Origin: Anthopleura xanthogrammica
Lineage: Eukaryota; Cnidaria; Anthozoa; Actiniaria; Actiniidae
Reading direction: 5' to 3'
Length of the DNA stretch: 64,000 bases
Assembly (NCBI GenBank): GCA_964019055.1
Contig: OZ025209.1
Location: forward strand, 806,001-870,000
In this document: positions 1 through 11,900 of the stretch, piece after piece
Position numbering within the stretch: the stretch's first letter is position 1
Layout: every line of letters starts with the position of its first letter
Made by a program: the position numbers and the translations under genes
The notes under the pieces: model-generated
Database searches by the model: none
What the model was told of the DNA's origin: nothing
Seen by the model: the letters and a program-made list of their open reading frames with translations, nothing else

Positions 1-35
1 GAAAAATGCTAACTATTATTTGTATTGGTTTCCAG

Positions 36-2036
36 CGTAATGACATCGCCATGGCAATCACCAAGTTTGATCAGTTTGACTTTCTTATCGACATTGTTCC
101 AAGAGATGAACTGAAGCCACCAAAGAGACAGGTAATGGTTCACAAGCTGTACTGTAACTTGTATGACTTTCTATCTATCATAGACTTGTAAACCAAACAG
201 AGCTAGAAAGACTGTCATCATCAATCATCATCATCAATCATCATCATCAATCATCATCATCCATCATCATCATCAATAAGGACACCACTACACCACATCA
301 TCATCATCATCATCATCAATGACATCACTATGCAACATCATCAAGTGCTGCTATCATCATCTTCTATCATCATCATCATCATTTTTAGTTGTACTGTTAT
401 AAAGCCAAAAGATTTCTTCATTTCTTAGTGTTTTGATTTTTGTACATTTAGGAATCAATTCGTCAAACAGTGGTTGCACCTGAGCAAGTCCAGTACTATC
501 TACAACTTGCACAACACCATGCAGTCTCCATGCAACAGCAGCAGGCACAACAGCCGCAACCAGCACAATCTATACCAGGGCAGGTACCACAGCAACAACA
601 AGTAGCAGCGGCCGCAGCTGCTGCTGCTGCAGCCAATGCAACTACTCAAGCCCAAGCCATCATCACCAGTCCCCCTGGGGTCCCTCAACAGATCGTTAGC
701 ATGACGACAGTAAGTATTGTAGATTTAACCCCATCATTCCCCCCCCCCTTCCTTAGGGTCCCACCAAATTGTTAGCATGACATCAGTGATATATTAGGCC
801 CCCCCCCCCCCAACCCTCTCCTACAACAGTAAGTGGTTTAACCTCATCAGGCCCTCCATGGGTCCCCCTCCTAAAAAAAATCTTTACTTTGTCAAAAGTA
901 AGCCTCACCCTCTCCTGGGGTACCTCAGCAACAATATCTGTTTAACAATGTATTATTACCTTGTATTTTCAGACTCAGCCACAAGTGGTACAACAACCTT
1001 CACAAGAACAAGGAGAAGTACAATACACAGTATGTAAAATATAACTGATTTGAGATTACTAACTGTATCTTAAGGAGACCTTCACAAGTGAATTTTTTTT
1101 AAATTATTCACTAATTAAAAGTTTCTATTATTATTTTCAACCATGCATGGCTTTCAAGATATCGTTCTAATGCACTTATTTCTATATTTTTCAGCAAATA
1201 CATTTCAACCCTGCACAAATGCAGTACTTAAGGCTCCAACAACAACAAATTCAGCTGCAACAACAGCAGCAGCAACAACAGCAACAACCCCAACAACAGG
1301 TTGTAGTAACTCAACAGCAACCACAGCAACAACAGCCACAGCAACAACCGCAACAGCAGCAGCAACAAGTGGATCAAACCCAACAGCAAGCACAAGTAAC
1401 TACAGCACAACAACCAACAGAGTTCACTTTTACATCAGGAGGTCAAGTAAGTTGATGTCCTTGACTTTATTCAACATTGTACATTCCTCCTTGATCATAG
1501 AATAAGGGACACAGGTTTATTAGCTACTTGGTAATAGTCCCTTTGCAGGTGACGTCAAAGCAGCTCAATTTTAAGGACAAAACAAAAGAATTTCAATCTC
1601 CTGAGAATTGGAAACCTATTGTTTTGTCCCCCAAATTGAGCTGCATTCTGAAGTGCTGCAAGGGGTCTATAAGTACAACTCTCGTAAAGCAACTTTATGA
1701 AAACAAAGAACCTCCCTTAGGCTAACTTCCAGTCTTCTTTTTATTTCCATTCTTTTCCTGAGATTTTTGCATTTCATTTTTCAGATATATCAAATCCAGC
1801 AAAATCCACATTCCGGTACAGCAACTGCAGTGGCGATAGGAACAGCACCTCAACAACCACAACAACAACAACAAGCACCACAGCAACAAACATTTATTCA
1901 ACAACAAACAGCAACAGAACAGACAACACTCGCCACAGCTGAACAACAACAACAGCAGCAACAACAACAAACACAGCAGCAGCAACAACAAGTTCAACAA
2001 CAACAACAACAACCACAGCAGCAACCACAACAGTAA
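36..2036 (+). CDS. NFYC: Nuclear transcription factor Y subunit gamma (NF-YC), 3' part
   Basis: Exons 36-131, 452-709, 973-1029, 1195-1446 and 1785-2036 join in one frame (304 codons plus TAA). The start lies left of the window. Exon 1 encodes the end of the histone-fold region ([18 protein letters not shown]) and exon 2 continues with [20 protein letters not shown], both characteristic of NF-YC. The rest is a glutamine/alanine/proline-rich tail typical of the NF-YC activation domain, encoded by CAA/CAG runs. NF-YC dimerises with NF-YB through the histone fold and, with NF-YA, binds CCAAT boxes in the nucleus. A donor at 2038 and an acceptor near 2111 suggest an intron in the 3' UTR just after the stop. 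Every intron in the coding part is phase 0. The Q-rich exons may vary in length between alleles. Confidence 0.93.
205..365. repeat. (ATC)n microsatellite in NF-YC intron
   Basis: Imperfect CATCAT runs between the first two visible NF-YC exons. No coding signal is seen. Confidence 0.8.
1535..1670. mobile_element. Short inverted-repeat element, family A, copy 1
   Basis: About 136 bp in the NF-YC intron before the last coding exon. The left arm begins agtccctttgcag and continues with cagctcaatttt and gacaaaaca. The right arm is its imperfect reverse complement, ending ctgcaaggggtcta. It is non-coding and matches 41091-41224 arm for arm. The structure is that of a MITE (non-autonomous DNA transposon). 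Confidence 0.75.
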
Positions 2037-2637
2037 GGTAAGAATCAACAGGAATATTTGTACTAATTTTTTCGACAATCTAAAATCCAATTTTGTCATC
2101 TTTTTTTGCAGATTTTCTCAAAACCTTAATTTTTGATCCCATTCTGAACCGCCATCCTTTGCATACATGATATTTTACTGCTGCTGGACTCGCTCGCCTC
2201 TCTATAACTGTTGTCTTCTGCATTCGTCTTCATCATCAAAGACCAACGACATCTTTTACACTCTATCGCCTTTCCCTACGTCACGTGATAGCCCAATAAA
2301 AATCACATGACTTCTGGGTAAAAAAGCATGTGATAGTGGAGTAGGGATCACATGATAGCCAGATTAGGAACACATGGTGGATGTATAAACATCACGTGTT
2401 AGGTTCATTTGATAAAGATGAAAAGAACTTGTAATTAAGGTGTCAGAGTGAAGTGTTGCCATGGTTGCCATCGTTAACAGGACAAGAGAAATGAGGCAAG
2501 ACTGTGTGGTACCCCACTGCATGTATCCTGCACGCTTTTCTGGGCTGCCTGTGGTGGCGTGCATGGTTGCTTCGAGTGCATGGGTTTTGCTTAACCAAAC
2601 AAGACCAAAAAAGATGTGTATTTAATCTATATGTACA

Positions 2638-2643
2638 AATAAA
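2638..2643 (+). terminator. Poly(A) signal of NF-YC
   Basis: AATAAA about 600 bp after the stop; an earlier AATAAA at 2295-2300 is an alternative. Confidence 0.5.
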
Positions 2644-2867
2644 AATAAAAATGTACAAAAACGGGATATTTTTTTCCTTTTTCTTTTCCCCTCCCTTTTC
2701 TTTCCATTCCTTTCCTCCGCTTTGAAAAAAGAAACTGGGTTGGGTGCAGCTACGAAAAAGGAAAAGGAAAGGAAAGCCCTTCCTAATTTAAAATCTCTGA
2801 GGAGTGTGCAAAAATAGACATTCTATTATAGACAAAAAAATATTGGCGTGAGTGAAAAAGAAAAATG

Positions 2868-2984
2868 TGTCAGAAGTGGGATTCGAACCCACGCCTCCAT
2901 TCGGAGACCAGAACTCCCGATCCCAAGCAGCTTGGGAAGGAATAACCTTGAGTCTGGCGCCTTAGACCGCTCGGCCATCCTGAC
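2868..2984 (-). tRNA. tRNA-Leu (anticodon CAA) with intron
   Basis: Read on the minus strand: acceptor GTCAGGA pairs with TTCTGAC, the D-arm region is TGGCCGAGCGGTCTAAGGC (box A), the anticodon stem is CCAGA/TCTGG with anticodon CAA (2948-2950), there is a long variable arm, and the T-arm is GTGGGTTCGAATCCCAC (box B). A 33-nt intron (about 2914-2946) interrupts the anticodon loop after position 37, as is usual for eukaryotic tRNA-Leu(CAA). It decodes UUG and is spliced by the tRNA endonuclease. It looks intact and functional. Confidence 0.96.
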
Positions 2985-3262
2985 ACTTGGATACTAAATG
3001 ATAGTTTTAAATAATTGCTAACAGCTTTGTTCCAGACATTTTAAAAATATATTAGGTTAAAGTTTGTACTGATATGAAAGGCAGCTCTGGAAAGTATATT
3101 ACGTATACGGTTTTAATTTTTTCCTTCGCTCACGTGACCAACGATTTCAACACGGTCTAGCGCTTTGGCTTCCGTCAATCAGAGATTTGATTATATCTCA
3201 GACCTTTTCGCTTGGATACTAGGATCTACAAAAACATTTATATTTGGAAATAAGAGAAATGG

Positions 3263-3285
3263 TATCAGAAGTGGGATTCGAAGAC
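3263..3285 (-). repeat. Fragment of a tRNA-Leu 3' end
   Basis: The 18 bases tcagaagtgggattcgaa repeat the T-arm and acceptor 3' half of the tRNA-Leu gene about 400 bp upstream, with no other tRNA parts. It is probably a small local duplication or a repeat remnant. Confidence 0.45.
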
Positions 3286-3760
3286 ATTCGCCAAACCACC
3301 CAGACAAAAGCATATCGTTTTTGTTTTGCGAATTCATTAAATTTCTTTTACTACAGATTGCTTGGGGCTGTCTTTGGCTGTCTTAGCCCCATCTTTTCTC
3401 GTGAAAAACAGCTCGTAAATTAAGAATAGTCTATTAGCTGTTACTTGACTCCTAGCAAATTTCTGTCGTAGTGAAGTAAAATTTAAGTGTTTCTTCGCTG
3501 CCATGGCGATAGAACTATAAAACAAACAGACCAGTCCCCTGTAGTGGATTGTATTCGCTTATTCTCTTTCAACAAAGAGCTAGTTTCTTTTCAGTATTTT
3601 TAGAGTGAGTCATATACGAGACGAATTGACAAACCTGGGCCATAATTTTGAGCGACTTTGAGCCGACCTAACAGTTACTCTCAGTTTCACCAGAACTTCA
3701 GTCCTCAAAAGGCTTTTATAAATGGAAATGTAATGCTGTCTATAACACAGAGCTGAAGTC

Positions 3761-6700
3761 ATGGCAAAGCTACCACTTTGTGCATCGGTTATTATTTTCA
3801 CATTGGGATTTTCTTTTTCCATCGCAGCAAACTCAGGTAAGTAATAACTTAATGAATGTTCCCTTTAAAGAAATGAGCTTCCAAATTTATATAATTTTGC
3901 ACTATTAATCATGACTTCACTGCACTTAATATTTCAAATCTTTAGTTAGTGTTTTTGTGTCAAAAATTTCGCATCGAAAACACCTGCGAATATTGAAACT
4001 TCTTCAACTCCCGTACCAAAAATTTCTTAATTCAGACTACGCAAAAATTCAAGGAAAAATATTTAACTTTAAACATTTTTACTACATCTTATATTTCAAT
4101 AGTAAAAAAATGAAGAATTATCCGAAATTTCTCGCAAAGTTTATCCATGTTGTCATGCAGTTGCTAAGACTAAAAAGTTCTAGAATTTTCGACAAGTGCT
4201 ACCATATTTTCCCGACGTTGGTATATCTCTACATGAGGTCTTAAAACTTTGTGAATAACCTTTATAAACATATCAGTTGTTTGTGAAAAACTTTGAGATA
4301 ATTCAAGCAGAATTTTTATATTTTTTTGGTTTGCTACATTATATTTGAAATATTTTTGCAATAGACTTTAATTGTTTGTTTGCATATTTTCCAGTTTGCT
4401 ATTTTTTCATGAAATATTTGCTGGAGATTTTTTTATGCTTTCAGTTTAGTAGTAGTACTTTTTCGGCTTTAGACTAAAAAATTTTAGTTTCTAGACAAAC
4501 AAATAAGCTACTTTAGTACTGCATGGTATAAGAAAATTCAACGAATATTCTAGAAATATTGATGAAAACGATGTCGTTACCGATAAACAAAAAAATGATA
4601 CTCAAGGGAATAATATGTGTTCGAAAATTGAAAAAAACTTAACCCAAGATATGAATGAAAACATTGGTTTGCTTTCTTTCACAGATATTATCTATTTCTT
4701 TCCACTCAACTCTACGACGATCTCTGGTGTGATCAAGAATGGTTCCTGCACCGATACTACCCCCACTTCAATCCAAGGCTCCTCATCTACAATCGTAGAA
4801 GGACCCGACTCACCTCAGAGCGACCCAGCAGTTAATCTTGCTTCAGATAACTGGATCAACCTTGGAAATTTCAGTGGCACGTGTATTAGTAACCCGGGAT
4901 TATGTACTAATGGCATGACGGTTGCATTCTGGGTTCGTCTTGATCCCGGTGGGTCGGGAGATAGACACGTGATTAATACTGGCAGGATGGACACGTCACG
5001 TGGGATACAAGTGTTCTATACGTAAGAATAGTGACTTTAATAGTATTGTAATGGGTGGGATAAAATGAATGAATAGGAAAAGAAAGTAAGAAGGAATGAA
5101 GGAAAGGTGAGAGGAAGGGAAAGCAAGAAAGAATGAACTGAAGTCAAGATTGAAGGAAGCAAGGGAGGAAGGAAGAAAGAAGGAAAGGAAGAAATAAGGA
5201 AAGAAAGAATGAGCGAGTGAAGGAACAAATGAACGATTTGAGGAAGCCAGGCATACAGGAAAGAGTGAGAATATTTTTTTTACCAAAACTAAAGTACAAC
5301 AACCTCGATGATTCCAGGAACTCTCATACAAACGTCGTCCTCTGTGATGGCACAAAACGTTACCCAGCAGAAATAGAATTCCCTGGTTACTGGACACACG
5401 TGGTTGCCGTCTACAACCCCACTGGTTCAACAGCTGCAGACAAGTTTTACGTTTACGTTAACGGTACACAGAAAGAAACGGCCATATACGAGGCGAGCTG
5501 TACACTTGCTGACACTGAAACTAGCTTGTTGATTGGCCACGACGTCGCGAGCGCTCCCTCTGGTGGACGATCGGTTGCACTATCACAGCTGGCTTTCTTC
5601 TTCAGGTCGTTGAACCAAACAGAAGCTCAACAGATATATTCCAACCCGTCTTCCGGTAAGACTCTGATAGATATCCAGATATCTTTCGTCAGTTACCTAT
5701 TTAATCATGAGTTGCATTCGTCCATCCCATTGCTTGTTGCATTGATTCAATCAATTATTGTTATGGTTATAGTTGCCATGGTAATGTAAGAATATTGATT
5801 GATTGATTGACTGATCTTCATTTTCTCTTTCAGGAATTCAACTAAATTGCCCAGGTGAGACATGAAATTGCTTAGGATTTTGGAATATATAGTCAAATAT
5901 ATTTTTAGCATATAGCAAAAGTTGTTTCAGGGTGTGATAAAATAAATGTTTTAGTACTTGGTGGACGCTCCACGCCACAGGGTGACCATTGTTTTGTTTT
6001 TTTCATAATCAGGAATAATTCAGCTTATTGATATTGTATTTGTAGAGCCTCCAACTACCGCAGCCACTACTACTGCCGCTCCTACTACTACTGCCGCCCC
6101 TACTACTACTGCCGCTCCTACTACTACTGCCGCTCCTACTACTCCTGCTGCTACTACCACTGGGGCTACTCCTGTGGCTTCTACTGTGGCTACCCCTGCA
6201 GGAGCCGCTTCTAACACCAGTGCTGCTCCTGAAACAACATCTTCTGGCCCTGCTGGTGCTACTCCTTCTCCAGAACCTTCAGGTTCATGTACGTTGTTAA
6301 TGTTTTAGACATTTGTACAAATCACTCTTAGCTTTTTTTTACATGCAAATACTGGTGCAGGCATCCTGGTCTGTAGGGGTGTTTTTCTGGGTAAAATTGG
6401 AAACGGGAAATGCATATTTTGTTACTGGAATTATAATGAGACGAGAACTTATACCTTAATCATTAATTGGAAGTGAGATCTAGGCCAATTGGAATGGGAA
6501 CTGATAGAATTTAAGAGATTGAGAATAGGATACGATTTCCTTGGAATAAAACCCATTGAAATTTTTCAGGAAATACGACTGGAATTCCTCACCTTTCGGG
6601 ACCGAACTTGCGCAATAGCTTGAAAACAAACATCTTTTGAGAAGTTCAGTTAGTCTAGAATACCTCGCTTGTCTGTCTATATATATCTCGAAAAGAATTT

Positions 6701-7133
6701 TTTCAGCAAAATATACTAACGTTCCCTAAATTTGATAATTTCGATTTTTCCAGCTTCGGGTCAAGGACAAGAAAACGACGGCAAAAGTCGTTCACCCACT
6801 GTTCTCATACTGCTATCCTTCTCCCTGTTCTTCATTCTCGTTATCGTTATCATCTTAATCATTGGATGCTGCATCATCATACCAAGGTAAAGATGGTAAT
6901 TTTTTTTCGCGCGCGTCTTTGCTTTCCTATACATAAAACTCCCGCATATGGTGTCGTATGTAAAAATGCCAGTTCTGCACCATGTTCACTAACTAGACGG
7001 GAAACATCGTGGTTATTCTTCCCATGTGTTTTGCATCTCAGTTTTGACAAGATAGATTCACTAATTTAAGTCTAATTTACATTATTTGCTTGTTTGTTTT
7101 AGGGCCAAGGAAAAGGGATACAGCAGCCTTTGA
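3761..7133 (+). CDS. Type I membrane protein with LamG-like domain and mucin-like stalk
   Basis: Seven exons: 3761-3836, 4685-5021, 5318-5655, 5834-5854, 6046-6288, 6754-6886, 7103-7133 (392 aa). ATG 3761 starts a clear signal peptide (MAKLPLCASVIIFTLGFSFS). Residues about 26-250 form a concanavalin A/laminin-G-like jelly-roll (GMTVAFWVRLDPG, YWTHVVAVYNP, KFYVYVNG, LLIGHDV). A 21-bp micro-exon leads into residues about 258-338, a Thr/Ala/Pro-rich stalk with a repeated APTTT motif, likely O-glycosylated. Residues about 354-378 are a strong transmembrane helix. A short basic tail ends KEKGYSSL. It is probably a cell-surface adhesion or recognition protein; the ligand is unknown. It is not a named family member that I recognise. 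Confidence 0.85.
5045..5225. repeat. Purine-rich GAAR tract in intron
   Basis: A GGAA/GAAAG-rich strand in the intron between the two LamG exons. It creates spurious open frames on both strands. Confidence 0.7.
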
Positions 7134-7185
7134 AGAAAGAAAAGATAGTTTATTTCTTGATTTGTTTCTTGATTTTTTCGAACTG

Positions 7186-7345
7186 TGAGTTAGCTGTGCA
7201 CTGACTTTGATCAGCCCAGAGGTTGTTTCAGTATTTGATCTGTGAGTTAACCATGCCCTGACTTTTATCAGCCCAGAGGTTGTTTCAGGGTTGGATTTGC
7301 TGTGCCCTGACTTTAATCGGCCCAGCTAGAGGTTGTTTCAGGATA
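7186..7345 (+). repeat. Three tandem copies of a ~65-bp unit in the 3' UTR
   Basis: Each unit carries gccctgactttnatc and cagaggttgtttca. A related single copy lies near 56445-56500. Confidence 0.7.
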
Positions 7346-7754
7346 ACGAATTTTTTTTAAAGATTAATCGATCTAGTCAAAATCAAGTTATATCAAGTAC
7401 ATAATCTTTGAGTATGAAATACTTGATCCTAGCTTATCAGTAAATCTTGATTTCAAGCACTTTTTTCGAATCTGTCCTTTTAGCTTTCAATTGATATTTT
7501 CTTTCTGTACTTCACATTTCTTAGCCTTAGATCAGTCTAGGGTAACAGTAGATAAGTGACATGGAATCATTATAAGACAAGCAAATCCATGCATGTCAAG
7601 CTTAACATTCTTTCAGATGACACTTAAACTATAGTTTAAAGAATGAAAATGGATAATACTGTCCTAAGCAGAAGACAGTTGACACATATATAATATTCGT
7701 GTTCTTCTCCAAAATAGAAAGAAACAGAGAAAAATCCGGACACGAGCATGTTAA

Positions 7755-7893
7755 ACTAAGAAAAGAAGAAGGAAGAAAGAAAGGAAGAAAGGAAGGAACG
7801 AAAAAATAAAGGAAAAAAGAGAAGAAAAAGGAAAGAAGGAAGGAAGAGAGAGAGAGAGAGAGAGGGAGGAGGAAGGGAGGGAAGAAGGGAGGG
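7755..7893. repeat. Purine-rich (GGAA/GAGA)n tract
   Basis: Low-complexity purine strand including an (AG)n run near 7848-7865, in the 3' UTR of the LamG gene. Confidence 0.75.
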
Positions 7894-8005
7894 TCTGATA
7901 GATGTCCCGTTGACCTGGTTACCATCTCTTCCATCAGAAATTCACCAATTTAGCCAAGTCATCTCACGAATCTTCACATTTACCTGATGTCTGTCTCACA
8001 CGTTT

Positions 8006-8011
8006 AATAAA
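8006..8011 (+). terminator. Poly(A) signal of LamG-like gene
   Basis: AATAAA about 870 bp after the stop, followed by a GT-rich stretch (tttgtctgtggtttt). Confidence 0.6.
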
Positions 8012-8328
8012 TACGATAAAAGCTTTTTGAAGTTTGTCTGTGGTTTTACCTCTTGTTTACAGTAGTAGTACGTGGTAATTAATCCATCAATTCTCATGAA
8101 ATCAAATCTGAGGACCTACAAAGACAGCTACCTAATACTAATAGATATCCCCCCTCCCCCAACGCCTTTTGACCTAGGTGATTCTTAATTTCCTTATGAA
8201 AAACTTGATTACTGACAAAAAAAGGAAAAGAAGAGCCTTTCTAATAAGTATACATGATTTCCATGTCGATTCCAATAACGTACAGTGAACTATTCCTTAC
8301 AACTAAAATGCCATTTAAGCTCCCTTCT

Positions 8329-8352
8329 CCTCCCCCCCCCCCCCCCCCCCCC
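8329..8352. repeat. Poly-C tract
   Basis: A homopolymer run of about 22 C. The region 8012-8500 holds no gene that I can support. Confidence 0.7.
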
Positions 8353-8986
8353 TCCCTCCCACGCACACCACCAATGGCGGTGAGCTAGAAGGGTAGGGCG
8401 GCACTGAAGTGTAAATGTAATGGACGGCTCTTTCTGCTGTGAGTTTCATGAGGTACATAGAAGTAAACAAACGAACGAATGAATCACTGAATGGGATGTT
8501 AGCAGCAATTCTACAAAGTGAATTTTCATCTTATTTTCATTCACTTGATTTCATTTGGAATTTATAACTGCTGCTGCGAAAAGATAGACAGTGTGAAAAA
8601 ACTCACAAACTTAACTTCACAATATCCTGTCAGCTTGTTTACTCAAAATCTCAAAAACCCTTTTCAACCATTAAATATGACGTTTAAGGAAAGCAAACAA
8701 TTAGTATCTAAGGTCAACTTTGTCATATTATACGGGCAATTAAACGAAAAAGACTGTAAGATCTTATTTCGAAATCAAACGGATACACGAGCACTGAAAC
8801 CAAACTTGACTCCTCTTGCTATAAAATGCTTAATGCATGCGAACAATACACCTGGATCAGAACTTAGCTGTATCATATAAAAAGACTTCATAATCACCTC
8901 TGAGGGCTCTCTTTGCTTGGTCTTACACCTCGGTAAGAGCTGAGCTAGCTAGGGTTCGGACAGAATAAAGCAGCTCAATTCTCGAA

Positions 8987-11900
8987 ATGCTTTTTCCATT
9001 GGGTTTCGGCATTTTAATTCTTGCTGGTTACCTGAACGCAACACCTTTAAAAATACCAAAGTTTGAAACAGGTAAGTTTTTTTCGATATTTTTTAAACTC
9101 AAATTCCAATTTTTAGCTTTGTTGTCTATTTATTTTCAAAACTTTTGCCACAAATTAGATTTAAAAGTGAACCTTTTCATATAAAACTACAAATAACAGT
9201 TCAGTGGCTTTTTTGCACGTTCGCTATGTCATATATCAAGAACTTTTTCTTCTATATTTTCACTTTTCTTAATTTGAACCAGCTTTTTCAATGATCGTGA
9301 AGCGTAGCACTTCTAAAAGGAGTATTTCAGTTTATTGGTTTTGTTGGAGTTAATAAGATTTTCCAGATAAGTACATATCATTTGTTTGCTTAGATATAAC
9401 GGCTTTGTTTAATTCTTTTATAGAACCTTTTGTAGAAGGAATAAAGTGGGATGATGAAAAAGGAAGCGACGAGTCAGTTACTGATCACATATCTGTAATA
9501 AATTCAGGTAACTACGGGCTATAGGGCGAAATATGTGGCCGATTTTTCTAGGAATATATTTGGTAGATTGAGTGGAAAAACGCCCAAGCAATTCACGCTT
9601 TCAAGATATCTTCGAAGTCTCCTTGGATCTGTCTTCTTTTCCTTCGGATTGCAAAGCTTGACTTAGTTCCATATTGCTCAATCTTTCTTCCTTGGCCGTT
9701 TTGTACAAAACCTCCTTAATTCAACTGCAGCGACTTATTTTTCAGCTGCTTTTCGCTTTCCTAAACGTTTCCATGACTTTTTCTGTAAACTCAGTAGTAG
9801 ACAGCTGCAGAATATTCAATATGCACAACTGAGGTATTGCTTGTCTGTCTGTCTGTCTATGTGTCTGTCTGTCTGTGTGGCTGTCTGTGTGCCTGTCTGT
9901 CTGTCTGTCTGTCTGTTCTCTCCCTTGCCATGAGGTCTTCTCCGATTTTCCTTCTCCGCAAAAACCAACATGTGAGTTGTGAGTTGTGTGTTTAGAATAT
10001 TGAATGTACTGAGTGATATTAAGTGTGGAGTGTGTCGTATATACGTATAGTGCCCGAGAAAATGGAGAAATTGATATATTGATATACATCGCGTTTGGTT
10101 GTTGCCGCTAATTCATAAACCAATAAATGACGTCAAGAACACTATTGATTGCTATATTGTACTTAAACGAGGGACATGTTCGCCAAATGCACCCGTTACT
10201 GAAACGTTTTTCGTACATACGAGAGATGCATTGAAAAGGAAAACCAAGGATGAAATAAGGGTTTTGTATCAAATCCATTGCACTATCTGCTATGTACGTC
10301 GATTTGAAGTGGGAAATAATTATCTTGCTGCATTGTTTTCACATCTCTTGTTATGCTAATTTCTTGAAATCGATTTGTTTCCCTCCTCTCAATTTAGAAA
10401 CAGGCCTGGATCTGTTCGAGGGGGATATCATGTTGATTGACATCGATAAAGATAAAGTTGATATGAGAAACGAAGGTGACGTGGATAGAGACTTGTCACG
10501 TGATCGTTACAAGAGGAACGTGATGCGTGACAAACAAGCCCTGTGGTCGAACCGAGAAGTGCCTTACGAGTTCCACTCAAGTATACCTGGTGAGAAAATC
10601 CCTTGCGCACTAAAATCACTCTAGCTAACTATTCTTAACATGTAACTAATTGTTTTCATGGCCCATAAAGCGACAGAATTTTTTATTTTTCTGCATCAAG
10701 CCTAATTCTCAGTTTCAACTAATTCTTTTTTTAAGTGTCATATCATAGTACAGTCATGGCGGCCATGGACGAGTTTCATCTGAAGACATGTTTGAAGTTT
10801 AAACCGAGGACCAACCAGTCAAACTGGGTTGTCTTTATTCATAAAGAGGGGTACGTCATCATACAACCAGTCAAACTTGCTAAACCAGTTATCTAGTCAA
10901 CAATCCATTAATCCATTAACTATTTTTTCTTTTTTCTTATTGGTTTGTTTTCTCTCTCCTCTACTATATAAACATCTTTCTCACTCTTACTTTCTATTGA
11001 CTCCGACGAAGGACTAACGTCCGAAACGTCAGTTCCTATTTTCACTACGGTGTAAAATTTATTAATCTACGATAACTGTTTCATTAACTATTGACATTAA
11101 TATTAAAAACTATTATCAATTCATAAATTAACATCATCTCGTTTCTCTTCCAGTTGCTGGTCAACCGTCGGCAAAAAGTATTGGCGAGTAAATTACGGAC
11201 AGGATTTGTCCCTGGGTCCCTCATGTAACGACAAAGCAACAGTAATACACGAGTTAATGCACGCTGCAGGATTCTGGCATGAACACAGTAGAACTGACAG
11301 GAACCAATATGTGGAGGTGCTGTGGGAAAACATCCTTGAAGGTACCAAACGGGAAATATGCTATACACAGTATACAGCTATTTCAAAAAAGGTTGGTGAA
11401 GGTTTTGTTGCATGTTGCAGGTTGCATGTTGCAGGTTGCATACCAAACCCAAAATGCAGTATAGCAAAAGGCAACAACAATATTTGATTTTCCCAGACTT
11501 TATCTGCAGGTTTTTCCAGCACATTTTCTTCTGTTCTGACATTATTTACATGTGAATGCAATACATTTTAAGCTTGGTAAGCAACATGCAGCATGCAACA
11601 TGCAACAAAACCTTCACCAGTCTTTCTTGAAATAGCTGTATATGGTTATGGCCGCCATCTTGGTTGAATTTATCAAAAGATTATGGCGGCCACTTCCTGT
11701 AATCTTTTTTTTGGGGGGGGGGGGAGTTATGGCAATCCACCCAAATTAGCCCAGTATGCATGCGCTTTACTTAATTATGATTGGTATTTTAATCATGATT
11801 TTCTTTAGACATGGCACATAATTTCAACAAGTACAAGCATGATATGGTAGACGGGCTTCAAGTACCTTATGACTACGACAGCATCATGCATTATGGAAGA

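Noticed and set aside
1205..1393. Minus-strand and shifted frames over the NF-YC Q-rich exons
   Set aside because: CAA/CAG repeats lack stops in several frames; only the glutamine frame continues across the splice sites.
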